Of a stretch of DNA of 37,943 nt, positions 20,216 through 30,957 are shown one piece after another (positions within the stretch are counted from its first letter, which is position 1; each line of letters opens with the position of its first letter). The notes beneath the pieces are model-generated. The model saw only the letters and a list, made by a program, of their open reading frames with translations, made no database searches and had not been told where the DNA came from. The translations under genes and the position numbers were made by a program. The DNA is from Sediminibacterium ginsengisoli. Lineage in GTDB: Bacteria > Bacteroidota > Bacteroidia > Chitinophagales > Chitinophagaceae. The stretch covers positions 1 through 37,943 of the forward strand of contig CAMAQW010000002.1 in the NCBI GenBank assembly GCA_945860335.1, in the 5' to 3' direction.

Positions 20216-22324
20216 ATGAGATATGTTTTATGGAGTTTAATATTAATTATTATTAGTATAAGTTCATGTAAAAAAAAGGAAATAACACCAACTCCTCCAG
20301 TGGTAACAAATCCAATTACGCCTCCTACAACAGTTGGTGGTATTTTTAGTTCAACTGCTAAAATTCCTGTTAGCCCTAGTACTATCAGTGATTGTTTTAC
20401 TGGGATGAAAATGAAAGATATTCACCCTAGGCTACTATTTTCGTCATCTGAAATTGAACAAATTAAAATTTTGATTCAGTCGGACGCCTTTGCAAAAGCC
20501 ACTTATGATAATATCATTTCTCGAGCAAATAGTTTATTGACTTCACCAATATTAGGTTATGGATTAGATGGTGCAGGCTTAAGAATTACTAATATTCATA
20601 CATTTTCTAACAATCAGCTTCCATATTTAGTTTTAGCTTATCAGTTCACAAAAGATAGTCGTTATGCTGCTAGGTGCTGGCAGCAATTAGATGCAATGTG
20701 TTCTTGGCCTGATTGGGGTGCAAATAGACATTTTTTGGATGCTGGTATTGCAAGCAAAGGGGCAGGTATGGCCTTAGATGGCTTATTTGATTATTTAACC
20801 TCAGCTCAAAGACTAAGATTATACACAGCCATTAAAAATTTTGTTTTACAGCCCGGTAAAACTCAAATAGAAACAAATACAGGTGTTTGGAAATGGTATT
20901 TGTCTAACGATAATTGGAATGGCATTTGTCACGGAGGAATGATTATGGGTGCTCTTGCTGGATATGAATATGATTCAACTTTCAACGCTAATGTAATTGC
21001 TCAATGTGCCAATGGAATCAATAAATATATGCAATCACTTGAACCGGATGGGGCAAGTGAAGAGGGAATGTCATATTGGAGTTATGGTTTAATGAATACC
21101 TTTTTGGCTTTTGAGAGTTTAAAAAGATGTTTAAGTACAACTTATGGTTTAGCAGAAAATCCAGGATTTATTAAAACAGGTTGGTTTCCTTATTATATGT
21201 CTGGCCCTGTAGGGACAGCTTCCATTGGAGACGATTATTTATATGTAGGAAAATCCAATAAATTTTTATCATACTTCTGGTTTTCAAAATATTTTAAAAA
21301 TTCTGGGTTAGCAAAATCTCATTTTGATGCTTGCATGTCAGTGAATGCATTAGATGCTGAAAAAATGAATGGATGGACGGATTTGCTTTTTTATGATAAA
21401 TCACTTGTTTCACAGGGCAGTTCATCTAGTTTGCCCTTATCGGGCTACTTAAAAGGAATTGATTACATGTATCTGTTAGAAAATACTAGTAGTGACAATT
21501 CTTTATATGTAGGAATGCATGGCGGTGATAATAGCGCTAGCCATGGTCATTTGGATGCAGGAAGTTTTTATGTGCAAGCGCTTGGGGAAACATGGGCGCA
21601 GGGAAATCTTGGGCTAGAATCGCCATATCCACAAGACTATTTTAATATCACTTCTCCTTTGTATACAGCTGCACCAACAAACTTAGCAGTTAGTAGTGGC
21701 AGGTTTTACTATTATCGAGTTAGGTCAGAAGGAAAAAATTGTCTTGTTTTTAATCCTGATGCTAGACCAGATCAAAATCCTTCTGGTGCAGTTAATGTTA
21801 TAGGAAGTGCTAACGATAATGTAGGTGGTTTTTACATAGCAGATTTACAAAAATGCTATAGTAAGGATGTTTCATTATATCGACGTGGGATTAAATTAAA
21901 TAGGAATAGCGGTATAGTAAGTGTTCAAGATGAATTTATTCCGTCAATTGATAATTCAACTGTGTATTGGATTATGCATAGTCCGGCAACAGATGGGCTA
22001 GTGATAAGTAATGATGGCAAAATTGCCACCATGATTAAAAATGGTAAAACTTATTATGCTGTAATTAAATCTCCTTCAAATGCTGTATTTGAAAAAGTAG
22101 ATAGATCTACCAGTCAGGTTAATTATTTATCAGAAACAGCTTCGATTTTTTCCAACATGATGTCGGGGAAAAATTCTATCAATCAATGGTATGGTAAACT
22201 TCAAATAAAATTAACTGGTTTAGTCAAAGCCGCTCCTGTAACTATAAGAGTTGATTTTGTTAAAAATAATTTAGCAGTAACGCCACCCTTAGTTAACTTA
22301 ACATCTTGGTCAACCATTAACTAA
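20216..22324 (+). CDS. Heparinase II/III-like lipoprotein, putative polysaccharide lyase
   Basis: Lipobox IISISSCKKK; IHPRLLFSSSEI; WPDWGANRHFLDAG; NDNWNGICHGG; PDGASEEGMSYWSYGLM; MHGGDNSASHGHLDAGSFYVQALGETWAQ. Confidence 0.8.
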   Translation: MRYVLWSLILIIISISSCKKKEITPTPPVVTNPITPPTTVGGIFSSTAKIPVSPSTISDCFTGMKMKDIHPRLLFSSSEIEQIKILIQSDAFAKATYDNIISRANSLLTSPILGYGLDGAGLRITNIHTFSNNQLPYLVLAYQFTKDSRYAARCWQQLDAMCSWPDWGANRHFLDAGIASKGAGMALDGLFDYLTSAQRLRLYTAIKNFVLQPGKTQIETNTGVWKWYLSNDNWNGICHGGMIMGALAGYEYDSTFNANVIAQCANGINKYMQSLEPDGASEEGMSYWSYGLMNTFLAFESLKRCLSTTYGLAENPGFIKTGWFPYYMSGPVGTASIGDDYLYVGKSNKFLSYFWFSKYFKNSGLAKSHFDACMSVNALDAEKMNGWTDLLFYDKSLVSQGSSSSLPLSGYLKGIDYMYLLENTSSDNSLYVGMHGGDNSASHGHLDAGSFYVQALGETWAQGNLGLESPYPQDYFNITSPLYTAAPTNLAVSSGRFYYYRVRSEGKNCLVFNPDARPDQNPSGAVNVIGSANDNVGGFYIADLQKCYSKDVSLYRRGIKLNRNSGIVSVQDEFIPSIDNSTVYWIMHSPATDGLVISNDGKIATMIKNGKTYYAVIKSPSNAVFEKVDRSTSQVNYLSETASIFSNMMSGKNSINQWYGKLQIKLTGLVKAAPVTIRVDFVKNNLAVTPPLVNLTSWSTIN

Positions 22325-22345
22325 TTGTAATAATTTATTTAATAA

Positions 22346-24145
22346 ATGATCATGCAAAAGATTGGTACTTTATTTGTTACACTCTTTTTTATATTAAGTG
22401 CTTATTCGCAACAAAGTGAGCTTCCTTATTGGAATCGAAATACACAATTGATTCCATGGCGTCTAGTGCCCAGTATTTCAAATTGTATCCATATTGATTT
22501 AGATAAAGACGGCAATCCGGATATCTTAAAGGCATTTTTAAATGATTCCATTCCAATTTTATGGATTGATGATGATGATGACATGAAATGGGAAGATAAG
22601 GAAGGCGATACTGACAATGATTGCTTGCTTATTGATAAAAATAAGGACGGTGTTTTTGCTGGCCCCTTTGACTTTAGTATCGATTGGATTGATGAAGATC
22701 ATGATGGTAAAGCAGATATTCAATTAATTGTAAATAATGCAGGAACAAAAGTTAGAAATTATTTTGATTGGGGTGCTGATTTTATGTATGTGTTGGATGT
22801 AGACAAAGACCAGATAATGCATTATGTAGATTGGAATAAAATCATGATGCGGGCATGGGAGCATTACGGCCACGCTAACTTTTACAAAGATTATAGTGGC
22901 AATTCTACCTTTCTAAAAATGCATGCTTCTAGTTTTCGTATTAGTGATCTTAGATTTAATTGGGAGAATCCATTTATTTTTTATGATACAGACAAGGATG
23001 GGTTAACAGAATGGGCCATACGTTTAGTTGATACTCCTGTTTTTAGAGATAGTGCCAATAATAAAAAAAATGGTTTCAATTTAATTGATTCTAGTTTGGA
23101 TGTTCAGTTCACAAAAAAAATAGATTATGCTGCAGTTACTTGGGACTTGGATAATGATAATAGTGCAGGTAATGAATTTGATTTTGATATGAGTTTGCTG
23201 TTTAAAGGAAAAGGATTTTCTTATGAAGACCAGGGCCATCAATTCAAAGGATTGAGAGGTCTTGCAGCTGCAAATAGTTTTATGTACGATAGCCGTTGGC
23301 GCAATATTGATACACTTTTTTATCCGGATAGAGACACTGCGTATCAAATGATCTTTAAAAAAGGCGATTGGCAGCAATGCCGCTTGGTATTTGATGAAGA
23401 TGATGATTGCAACAGATGGGAAAGGGTTGAATTTTATGATCCACTCGATTTTTGGAAAACAGGGATAGAAGGTGGAGGCCTTGATAATAATGGACAGTCA
23501 GACGCAGTAGGGGACAGGGGTGAGTTTGATATGGATAATTCGGGGAAAGGAAAATTGTATATAGGTGCTTTTGACGGACGTATTCATTTATATGGAGCGG
23601 AATGGGGCGGATGGCGAATTGATCAAACCGCATTTTCCTACCAGGGTTTTGGAGGCTTTTATGAAAAATGGAATCGTAAAAGATTGCAATTAATGCCAGA
23701 AAAATTTGCGAGTGTAAAATATGAAGACAGTGATGGAAATGGGTTTATAGATCAAATACTCTATGACCTAGATGGTGATCATTTATTTGAAGATTCAGTA
23801 TCACTTATAAAATTAAAAATACCTGATCAAAGTAAAATTATAGAAAGCTCAAATATGAATTATGGAAGTTTTTCTTCTCTTTTTAGAGATATAACTGAGA
23901 AAAACTGGAGTAGGGCATTGTTGGCGATTGAGGTAGCGGAAAAGTATAAAATAAACACTACATGGTATTCATTTTATAAACAACCTCATTCATTGCATGA
24001 AAAATACGATTATTCATTTTGGTTAAACTATTACATTTATCAAGATATTAGATACCAAGCTAGAATTAGCAATGATTTTAAATTATTAGAAATAGTTGAT
24101 AAAGCTTATTACTCGGGTGATTGGGGTAGGTTAATCGATTATTAA
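22346..24145 (+). CDS. Secreted protein rich in DxDxDG-type (putative Ca-binding) loops, function unknown
   Basis: Signal peptide; loops DLDKDGNPD, DKNKDGVF, DEDHDGKAD, DVDKDQ, DTDKDGLTE, DLDNDNSAGNEFD, DEDDDCNRWE, DMDNSGKG, DSDGNGFID, DLDGDHLFED. Confidence 0.75.
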   Translation: MIMQKIGTLFVTLFFILSAYSQQSELPYWNRNTQLIPWRLVPSISNCIHIDLDKDGNPDILKAFLNDSIPILWIDDDDDMKWEDKEGDTDNDCLLIDKNKDGVFAGPFDFSIDWIDEDHDGKADIQLIVNNAGTKVRNYFDWGADFMYVLDVDKDQIMHYVDWNKIMMRAWEHYGHANFYKDYSGNSTFLKMHASSFRISDLRFNWENPFIFYDTDKDGLTEWAIRLVDTPVFRDSANNKKNGFNLIDSSLDVQFTKKIDYAAVTWDLDNDNSAGNEFDFDMSLLFKGKGFSYEDQGHQFKGLRGLAAANSFMYDSRWRNIDTLFYPDRDTAYQMIFKKGDWQQCRLVFDEDDDCNRWERVEFYDPLDFWKTGIEGGGLDNNGQSDAVGDRGEFDMDNSGKGKLYIGAFDGRIHLYGAEWGGWRIDQTAFSYQGFGGFYEKWNRKRLQLMPEKFASVKYEDSDGNGFIDQILYDLDGDHLFEDSVSLIKLKIPDQSKIIESSNMNYGSFSSLFRDITEKNWSRALLAIEVAEKYKINTTWYSFYKQPHSLHEKYDYSFWLNYYIYQDIRYQARISNDFKLLEIVDKAYYSGDWGRLIDY

Positions 24146-24156
24146 ATCAATTTTTT

Positions 24157-26061
24157 ATGATAAATACACTATTTAAGTATATTTTAAATATTGGTTTTCT
24201 TTTTTTTGCGAATGATAGTTTAGCCCAAAATTCCAATTTCACTCCAGTAACTGCTAAAATGATCCAGGAGCGTTTGAGTGTTTCTGAAGTAGTGAATATT
24301 CATCCTCGTTTATTTTTTTCACAAGATGATATTCATAGAATAAGAAAATTAAACGAACAAGGCGATACACTTATTCATATTGGATATTTACAAAATCAAA
24401 TTGAAGCAAGTAAAATATTAAAAGAACCATTACTTAGTTATTATTTAGATGAAGCAAAATTAAGAGTACCCTCTATACATAAATTTGCTGTCCAGTTGCC
24501 TCATTTGGTTATGATGTACCAATTAACTGGTGATACATCATTTGCCCGTCGAATCGTCAACCAATTCAAAAAATTAAATGATTTTCCTGATTGGGGTGCA
24601 AATAGACATTTTTTAGATGCAGGAATTGGGGGATTTGATTTTGCTCTAGCATATGATGCATTATATGCGTTTCTAACTGCCGAAGAAAAAAAAATGATGA
24701 GAAGTGCCGTTTTAAAGAACGTGCTAATTCCAGGAAAAGAACAACTGCAAAAGAAAATCTGGTGGTCTACTGCGAATCATAATTGGAATGGGATATGTAA
24801 TGGGGGAATTATCATGGCTGCTTTATCTATGTATGAAGAAGATCCAAAGGAAATGAGTGAAATTATTGCTTTAGCAATTAATGCGCTGCCGAAATATATT
24901 CAATCATTTGATCCTGATGGCCAGAGTGATGAAGGTTTAATGTATTGGGGGTATGGGTTAATGTACACAACAATTGCAATGGAAAGTATGCAGAGGGTTT
25001 TAGGTACTTCATTTGGGTTAGATCAGTTTACAGGATTTAAGAAAACAGGCTGGTTTCCTGCATTTGTATCAGGACCGGTTAGTAGTTTAAATATTGGCGA
25101 TGATCCAATAAAAAATGGGAAAAGTCGCACTTTTTTCTGGTTTGCTAAAAACAATAATGATACTGCTTTAGCAAAAATGCAATATGATTTATGTAAAGAA
25201 ACAAATGAAATGAATTGGATGGACATGTTATATTATAATCCTAAAATGGTTACATCTAATTTAAAGAATAATATTCCATTAGAGAATCACATACATGGTA
25301 TAGAACTTATGTCTTTGAGAAGTGGTTGGGACAATAATGCTTCATTTATTTCATTGCATGGTGGATATAATAATGCCAATCATGGGCATTTAGATGCAGG
25401 AAGCTTTGATTTGCAAGCTAACGGTGAAATTTGGGCTTATGGCAATCTTGGCCGAGACGAATATACATATCCAGGGTATTTTTCTAAAACAACATTGCCA
25501 TCTTATGTAGATACAAATTTGACTCAATCTGATGCAGGTAGGTGGCATTTTTATCGTTTAAGGGCGGAAGGGAAAAATTGTTTAGTTTTCAATCCAACTG
25601 TAAGGCCGGATCAGAACGAGATGGGTATTGCTACTTTGTTAAATAAGAATATTGGAATTAACGAAAGTTCTTTTACAATTGATTTAACTAATTGTTATAC
25701 TCGAGATGTTTCTTCTTATACCAGGAAAATTCTTTTAAATAAATCTACAACTGCTATGACTGTTAAAGATGAGTTTGTTTCTAAAGATACTTCTATAGTT
25801 TGGTGGGGTATGCATACCAAGGCAGATATTACTATTCGGCCTGAATCAAATTCTGCTTTGCTGCAGCAGAATGGAAAAAAAATGCTTGTTACCATTAAAA
25901 GTCCATCTAATGCGGTGTTTCAAGTTTTAGATGCATCCTATTTGCCAGATGAGTTATTCCCTTTTACTAGAAATTCACTAAACGTAGGGTTTAAAAAATT
26001 AGCTATTCATTTGCCAAAAGTATTATTTGAAAAAATTGAAGTTATTTTCCAACCTCAATAA
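24157..26061 (+). CDS. Second heparinase II/III-like protein, paralog of 20216-22324
   Basis: IHPRLFFSQDDIHRIRKL; FPDWGANRHFLDAGIG; NHNWNGICNGG; DPDGQSDEGLMYWGYGLMY; LHGGYNNANHGHLDAGSFDLQANGEIWAYGNLG. Confidence 0.8.
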   Translation: MINTLFKYILNIGFLFFANDSLAQNSNFTPVTAKMIQERLSVSEVVNIHPRLFFSQDDIHRIRKLNEQGDTLIHIGYLQNQIEASKILKEPLLSYYLDEAKLRVPSIHKFAVQLPHLVMMYQLTGDTSFARRIVNQFKKLNDFPDWGANRHFLDAGIGGFDFALAYDALYAFLTAEEKKMMRSAVLKNVLIPGKEQLQKKIWWSTANHNWNGICNGGIIMAALSMYEEDPKEMSEIIALAINALPKYIQSFDPDGQSDEGLMYWGYGLMYTTIAMESMQRVLGTSFGLDQFTGFKKTGWFPAFVSGPVSSLNIGDDPIKNGKSRTFFWFAKNNNDTALAKMQYDLCKETNEMNWMDMLYYNPKMVTSNLKNNIPLENHIHGIELMSLRSGWDNNASFISLHGGYNNANHGHLDAGSFDLQANGEIWAYGNLGRDEYTYPGYFSKTTLPSYVDTNLTQSDAGRWHFYRLRAEGKNCLVFNPTVRPDQNEMGIATLLNKNIGINESSFTIDLTNCYTRDVSSYTRKILLNKSTTAMTVKDEFVSKDTSIVWWGMHTKADITIRPESNSALLQQNGKKMLVTIKSPSNAVFQVLDASYLPDELFPFTRNSLNVGFKKLAIHLPKVLFEKIEVIFQPQ

Positions 26062-26080
26062 TCATAATTTATTTATTAAA

Positions 26081-28057
26081 ATGTGTAAAATCAAAACAGT
26101 AAATAATTATTTCAAAAAGTTATTTTTAAGTACATATTTTTTCATTTGCTTTTCAGGTATTTCTCTAAATGCCCAACTTAAAGTAGCGGGTATTTTTGGT
26201 GATAATGCTATTTTGCAGAGAAATATTGCTATTCCGGTTTGGGGAAGTGCAACCCCTAATTCTAAAATAGCTATTTATATTGGTGTAAATCGGGTACAAG
26301 TAATATCTGATAGTGTAGGCAAATGGAAGGCCTATTTACCATCAATGTATGCTGATGGCAAATCTTATGAATTAAAGATTATTTCAGAAAATGATACCAT
26401 TAACTATAAAAATATAATGATAGGAGATGTTTGGTTGGCTTCAGGTCAATCTAATATGGAATATCGGATGGGGTCTGATTTGTTGAATAAAGATGTTGAA
26501 ATCAATAATGCAAATTATCCGTCCATAAGATTTCGTATAGTTGATAATGTTACATCTATTGTACCAATTAGTGATATTGTTCAAAAGGAATGGAAGATCT
26601 GTAACTCAAATAACATTTCCTCATTTTCAGCAGTATCTTATTTTTTTGCACGGGCTCTTTATCTTGATCAAAATATACCTGTAGGAATTATAGTAGCTTC
26701 AAGAGGTGCTACAGGAATTGAAACTTGGATGAGTAAAGAATCGCTAGCAGCGAACCCAGATTTTACGGCCTTATTAAACAGCCGAAATGAAGACTCAGTA
26801 AATTGGAGTCAGTATGTAAAAAAATCGCTACAATTAGAATTAGATAGATCTGTTATTGCTAAAACGTCCTTTCAAGGCGTTAAAATAGGTGCCACTCAGG
26901 TTGGTTATAATGATTCTGCATGGTCGAAAACGAACTTTCCATTAAGCTCAATAAAAATGGGTTATGGCAGTTATTGGGGTCTAATTTGGTTTCGGAAGTC
27001 TTTTACAATAAACGACACAGCCTCCATAAATATGGATAGTCTATTTCTTCCATTAAATGATCAAAACGATCACGTGTATATTAATGGTGTTGAAGTAGCA
27101 ACGAATGTTTCTAAGTTGAAAAATAAAACTATAAAAATTCCGTCAGGGCTGATAAAACTTGGTATGAATGTATTATCAATACGTATGTATGTTAATTGGG
27201 GTACTGCTGATATTGGTGACCGATATACAAATAGTTATTTTAAAAATACCTCAGGCGAAAAAATCATATTGGATAAAGAATGGTTACATAATAATGCAAT
27301 TGAACCAGCTGTTGCTGGTTGGCAAGATTATTATAATAAAGCTACAGTTAATTATAACGGAATGATAAACCCTATAATTCCATTCGGAATTAAAGGGTTT
27401 ATATGGTACCAAGGTGAGAATAATGCTTCTAAATGGAGACAATATACTGCTTTACAAAATAGGTTAATTAAGGATTGGCGGAAGTATTGGAATCTTGGAG
27501 ATATTCCGTTTTTATTTGTTCAATTAGCAAGTTTTAAATCCAGATCTGAGGTTCCGCTTAATGATGATGATTGGGCGCAGTTTCGTGACGCACAAAAAGG
27601 TACTTTGTTGACTTCAACAAATACAGCCATGGCTACTACTATCGATATTGGTGATGAATTTAACATTCACCCTGCCAATAAACAAGATGTTGGCTATAGG
27701 CTTTACCAGGCTGCAAGGCAGCATGTATATCATCTAAATGTTATTGGTACGGGTCCAACTTTTAAATCTGCTTTTACAGAAGAGAGTCATGTAAGGATTT
27801 CTTTTGACAATATTGATGGTGGATTACTAAATAAAGGCAACAGCCTTGTACAAAATTTTGCACTTGCTGATTCAACTGGCAAGTGGTTTTGGGCCGATGC
27901 TTTTATTGATGGACAAACTATTTATGTACACTCTAAATATGTTCTACATCCCGTTCGAGTTCAATATGCTTGGCAATCTAATCCTATAGCAACTCTTTAT
28001 AATAAGGAAGGACTTCCAATGATTCCTTTCAATGAAAAAGTTGTTCAATTAAAATAA
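26081..28057 (+). CDS. Sialate O-acetylesterase-like (SASA/DUF303) protein
   Basis: GIFGDNAILQRNIAIPVWGSA; GDVWLASGQSNMEYRM (Ser nucleophile block); GFIWYQGENNASKW; ATTIDIGDEFNIHPANKQDVGYRL; ATG at 26081 gives the signal peptide. Confidence 0.9.
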   Translation: MCKIKTVNNYFKKLFLSTYFFICFSGISLNAQLKVAGIFGDNAILQRNIAIPVWGSATPNSKIAIYIGVNRVQVISDSVGKWKAYLPSMYADGKSYELKIISENDTINYKNIMIGDVWLASGQSNMEYRMGSDLLNKDVEINNANYPSIRFRIVDNVTSIVPISDIVQKEWKICNSNNISSFSAVSYFFARALYLDQNIPVGIIVASRGATGIETWMSKESLAANPDFTALLNSRNEDSVNWSQYVKKSLQLELDRSVIAKTSFQGVKIGATQVGYNDSAWSKTNFPLSSIKMGYGSYWGLIWFRKSFTINDTASINMDSLFLPLNDQNDHVYINGVEVATNVSKLKNKTIKIPSGLIKLGMNVLSIRMYVNWGTADIGDRYTNSYFKNTSGEKIILDKEWLHNNAIEPAVAGWQDYYNKATVNYNGMINPIIPFGIKGFIWYQGENNASKWRQYTALQNRLIKDWRKYWNLGDIPFLFVQLASFKSRSEVPLNDDDWAQFRDAQKGTLLTSTNTAMATTIDIGDEFNIHPANKQDVGYRLYQAARQHVYHLNVIGTGPTFKSAFTEESHVRISFDNIDGGLLNKGNSLVQNFALADSTGKWFWADAFIDGQTIYVHSKYVLHPVRVQYAWQSNPIATLYNKEGLPMIPFNEKVVQLK

Positions 28058-28083
28058 ACCTTTTAATACTTTAAACCTGAACT

Positions 28084-30951
28084 ATGTCATTAAATAAAGT
28101 AAATATAAATAGCTTATTCATAATCATTTCTTTTAGTTTTATTGTCTCATCAAAAAGCTTTGCTCAAAGTAAATTAAATTTCGGTTTAACCAGGCAGCAA
28201 CCATCTGCAACGTTGCCAGTTGGATTATCAAAATATGATATCCCGCAGAAAAAAAGTAAAACTGTTATTCTAACTAAACTTAAAAAAAATTCACAAGGCG
28301 ATTATTTATTAGATAGCGGTTGGGAGTTAGCCGAAAATAATATTGTCACTTCTAATACTCAATCCATTTTTTCTCAAGTTTATAATTCTACTAATTGGTA
28401 TAATGCTGTAGTGCCAGGTACAGTATTGACATCCTTGGTCAAAGAAGGTATTTATCCCGATCCTTATATTGGCTTAAATAATAGAGCAATTCCAGATGAT
28501 CTATGTAGGAAGGGTTGGTGGTATAGAATTTCGTTTTCTGCACCTGAAGAAGATAACAATAAATTGGTTTGGTTAAAATTAAATGGGATTAACTATAAGG
28601 CTGATATTTGGCTTAATGGAAAATTATTAGGCACAATGAAAGGAGCTTTTGTTAGAGGGAATTTTGATATTACAAGTCTTATGGATAAAAGCAAAAAAAA
28701 TATTCTTGCAATTCATATTTATCCGCCACCTAATCCTGGTATCCCTCATGAACAATCTAAGTTATCTGGTATGGGCCCCAATGGTGGCCAGCTAACATTG
28801 GACGGGCCCACTTTTATTTCCTCTGAAGGTTGGGATTGGGTTCCTGGCATTCGTGATAGGAATATTGGAATATGGCAGGATGTTCAACTTCATTATACTA
28901 GGGCAGTTACTTTATCCAATCCACAAGTAATTACTGATCTTCCTTTGCCAGACACTTCTTCAGCTGAAATTACTATTAAAGTAGGGGTAAAAAATAATAG
29001 CAACATGGAACAGTCCATATTAGTGAAAGGAGCCATCGGTAAGATGAGTGTGGAAAAGCGAGTTAAGTTAGCAGCAGGCGAAAATCAACAAGTTATATTT
29101 TCTCCTGCAACCCACCCTTCATTGCGATTGGTTCAACCAAAACTTTGGTGGCCCAATGGTTATGGTAATCCTTCATTGTATCAACTGGCATTGACGGTTA
29201 CGGATAACAATAATCGCATTTCTGATGAACAACAGGTTCGTTTTGGTATTCGTGAATTTTCTTATGAAATGATGATCGATGCACCTCAAAAAAAGGGTTG
29301 GCGGGTTGCCTATAGTCCAACTGATGTAAAAGAAAAAAAGCCCATATTTGATAATGTTAAGCGTAGGGACTTTGAGAATAAAATATTCATTCCATCTTTA
29401 AGAGAAGGGGTTGATACCAGTATTTTTCAAACAATATCACAAAGCAATAATCCTTTCCTAGTCATAAAAGTAAATGGACAATCTGTTTTTTGTAGAGGAG
29501 GAAATTGGGGAATGGATGATGCAATGAAAAAAGTATCCAGAGAGCAATTGGAGCCATCCTTTCGATTACACAAAGAGGCTAACTATAACATGGTTCGAAA
29601 CTGGACTGGTGAATGTACTGAGGAAACATTTTTTGAATTGGCTGATGAATACGGAATGTTAGTTTGGAATGATTTCTGGATTTCTACTGAAGGGTATAAT
29701 TTGAATCCTTTAGATCAACAACTGTTTTTAGAGAACAGTTTTGAAACAATCCGTCGTTTTCGTAACCATCCTTCTATTGCTATTTGGTGTCCTCGCAATG
29801 AAGGGTATGCTCCGGTTGGTATTGAAGATGAGTTGTACCAGCAATTGATGGAGGAAGATGGTACACGGCATTATAATGGCAATTCTCGGGAAATCAATCT
29901 GCGTCAAAGCGGAGACTGGCACTATATTCAAGACCCTGCACTTTACTTTACTAAATATGCAGAAGGATTTAGCACAGAAATAGGTACTTTTTCTATTCCG
30001 GTTGCTACTACGCTAAAGAAATTTATAAAACCTGCAGATCAATGGCCAATTAATGATGTATGGCATTATCATGATTTACATTCAAACAATCAAAATCTTT
30101 ATGGCTATCTAGGTGCCGTAGATAGTTTATATGGCAAGGCTAACGGAATTGATGAATTTTCTAGGAAAGTACAGATGGTCAATTATGATAGTCATCGTGC
30201 CATGTTTGAAGCATGGAACAGTAAAATGTGGGATAGAGCTAGTGGTGTTTTATTGTGGATGACACATCCTGCATGGCCCAGCATGATCTGGCAAACGTAC
30301 TCATGGGATTTTGAAACGCATGGTTCCTATTTTGGTGCCATGAAGGCCTGCGAGCCGGTGCATGTACAAATGAATTTGCATGATAATAAAGTTATTGCGG
30401 TTAATAGTACCTTGCAAAGTTACCAATCTGTAAATTTAATTTTTTCGGTTATCGATTTAAATGGAAAAATACTTTTTACAACTACTAAAAAAACAGACTT
30501 GCTTCAAAATAGCAAGACTGAATTATTTACACCGGATTTGGTTGGTATTAATTTACCTCAAGTGTATATGGTAAGATTGCAATTAAACGCTTTAGATGGT
30601 AAAGTATTATCGACGAATGAATATTGGAAATCAAATAAGGAAACCGGTAATTTTCTCGCTTTTAATAAGCTGTCAAATGTCTCATTAAATATTTACAAAA
30701 CCGGTTTAAATAATGGGAATACTGTATTAAGTATAGAAAATAAATCTAATACACCTGTTGTTGGGTTAAAGTTGAATCTAACAGATTTAAAAAATAATAT
30801 CATACTTCCTGCTTATTTTAGTGATGGATATTTTACTTTAATGCCTTCAGAAAAGCGTTTGATTGATGTAAGATATTCTGGAAATATGGATAACCTAAAA
30901 GTACGAACTGAGGCATACAACAGCCTACCAACTTTCCATCCAATAAATTAA
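28084..30951 (+). CDS. Glycoside hydrolase family 2 protein, exo-beta-D-glucosaminidase/beta-mannosidase-like
   Basis: GH2 sugar-binding segment (WYNAVVPGTVLTSLVKEGIYPDPYIGLNN...WWYRISF), NGINYKADIWLNGKLLG, GGNWGMDDAM..NYNMVRNWTGECTEETFFELADEYGMLVWNDFW, acid/base-type WCPRNEG, nucleophile-type FSTEIG. Confidence 0.92.
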   Translation: MSLNKVNINSLFIIISFSFIVSSKSFAQSKLNFGLTRQQPSATLPVGLSKYDIPQKKSKTVILTKLKKNSQGDYLLDSGWELAENNIVTSNTQSIFSQVYNSTNWYNAVVPGTVLTSLVKEGIYPDPYIGLNNRAIPDDLCRKGWWYRISFSAPEEDNNKLVWLKLNGINYKADIWLNGKLLGTMKGAFVRGNFDITSLMDKSKKNILAIHIYPPPNPGIPHEQSKLSGMGPNGGQLTLDGPTFISSEGWDWVPGIRDRNIGIWQDVQLHYTRAVTLSNPQVITDLPLPDTSSAEITIKVGVKNNSNMEQSILVKGAIGKMSVEKRVKLAAGENQQVIFSPATHPSLRLVQPKLWWPNGYGNPSLYQLALTVTDNNNRISDEQQVRFGIREFSYEMMIDAPQKKGWRVAYSPTDVKEKKPIFDNVKRRDFENKIFIPSLREGVDTSIFQTISQSNNPFLVIKVNGQSVFCRGGNWGMDDAMKKVSREQLEPSFRLHKEANYNMVRNWTGECTEETFFELADEYGMLVWNDFWISTEGYNLNPLDQQLFLENSFETIRRFRNHPSIAIWCPRNEGYAPVGIEDELYQQLMEEDGTRHYNGNSREINLRQSGDWHYIQDPALYFTKYAEGFSTEIGTFSIPVATTLKKFIKPADQWPINDVWHYHDLHSNNQNLYGYLGAVDSLYGKANGIDEFSRKVQMVNYDSHRAMFEAWNSKMWDRASGVLLWMTHPAWPSMIWQTYSWDFETHGSYFGAMKACEPVHVQMNLHDNKVIAVNSTLQSYQSVNLIFSVIDLNGKILFTTTKKTDLLQNSKTELFTPDLVGINLPQVYMVRLQLNALDGKVLSTNEYWKSNKETGNFLAFNKLSNVSLNIYKTGLNNGNTVLSIENKSNTPVVGLKLNLTDLKNNIILPAYFSDGYFTLMPSEKRLIDVRYSGNMDNLKVRTEAYNSLPTFHPIN

Positions 30952-30957
30952 TGGACA

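Noticed and set aside
23081-23633. Minus-strand ORFs of 92-98 aa (and similar antisense ORFs throughout the PUL)
   Set aside because: Antisense to a long coding frame with no domain character; expected by-product of codon usage.
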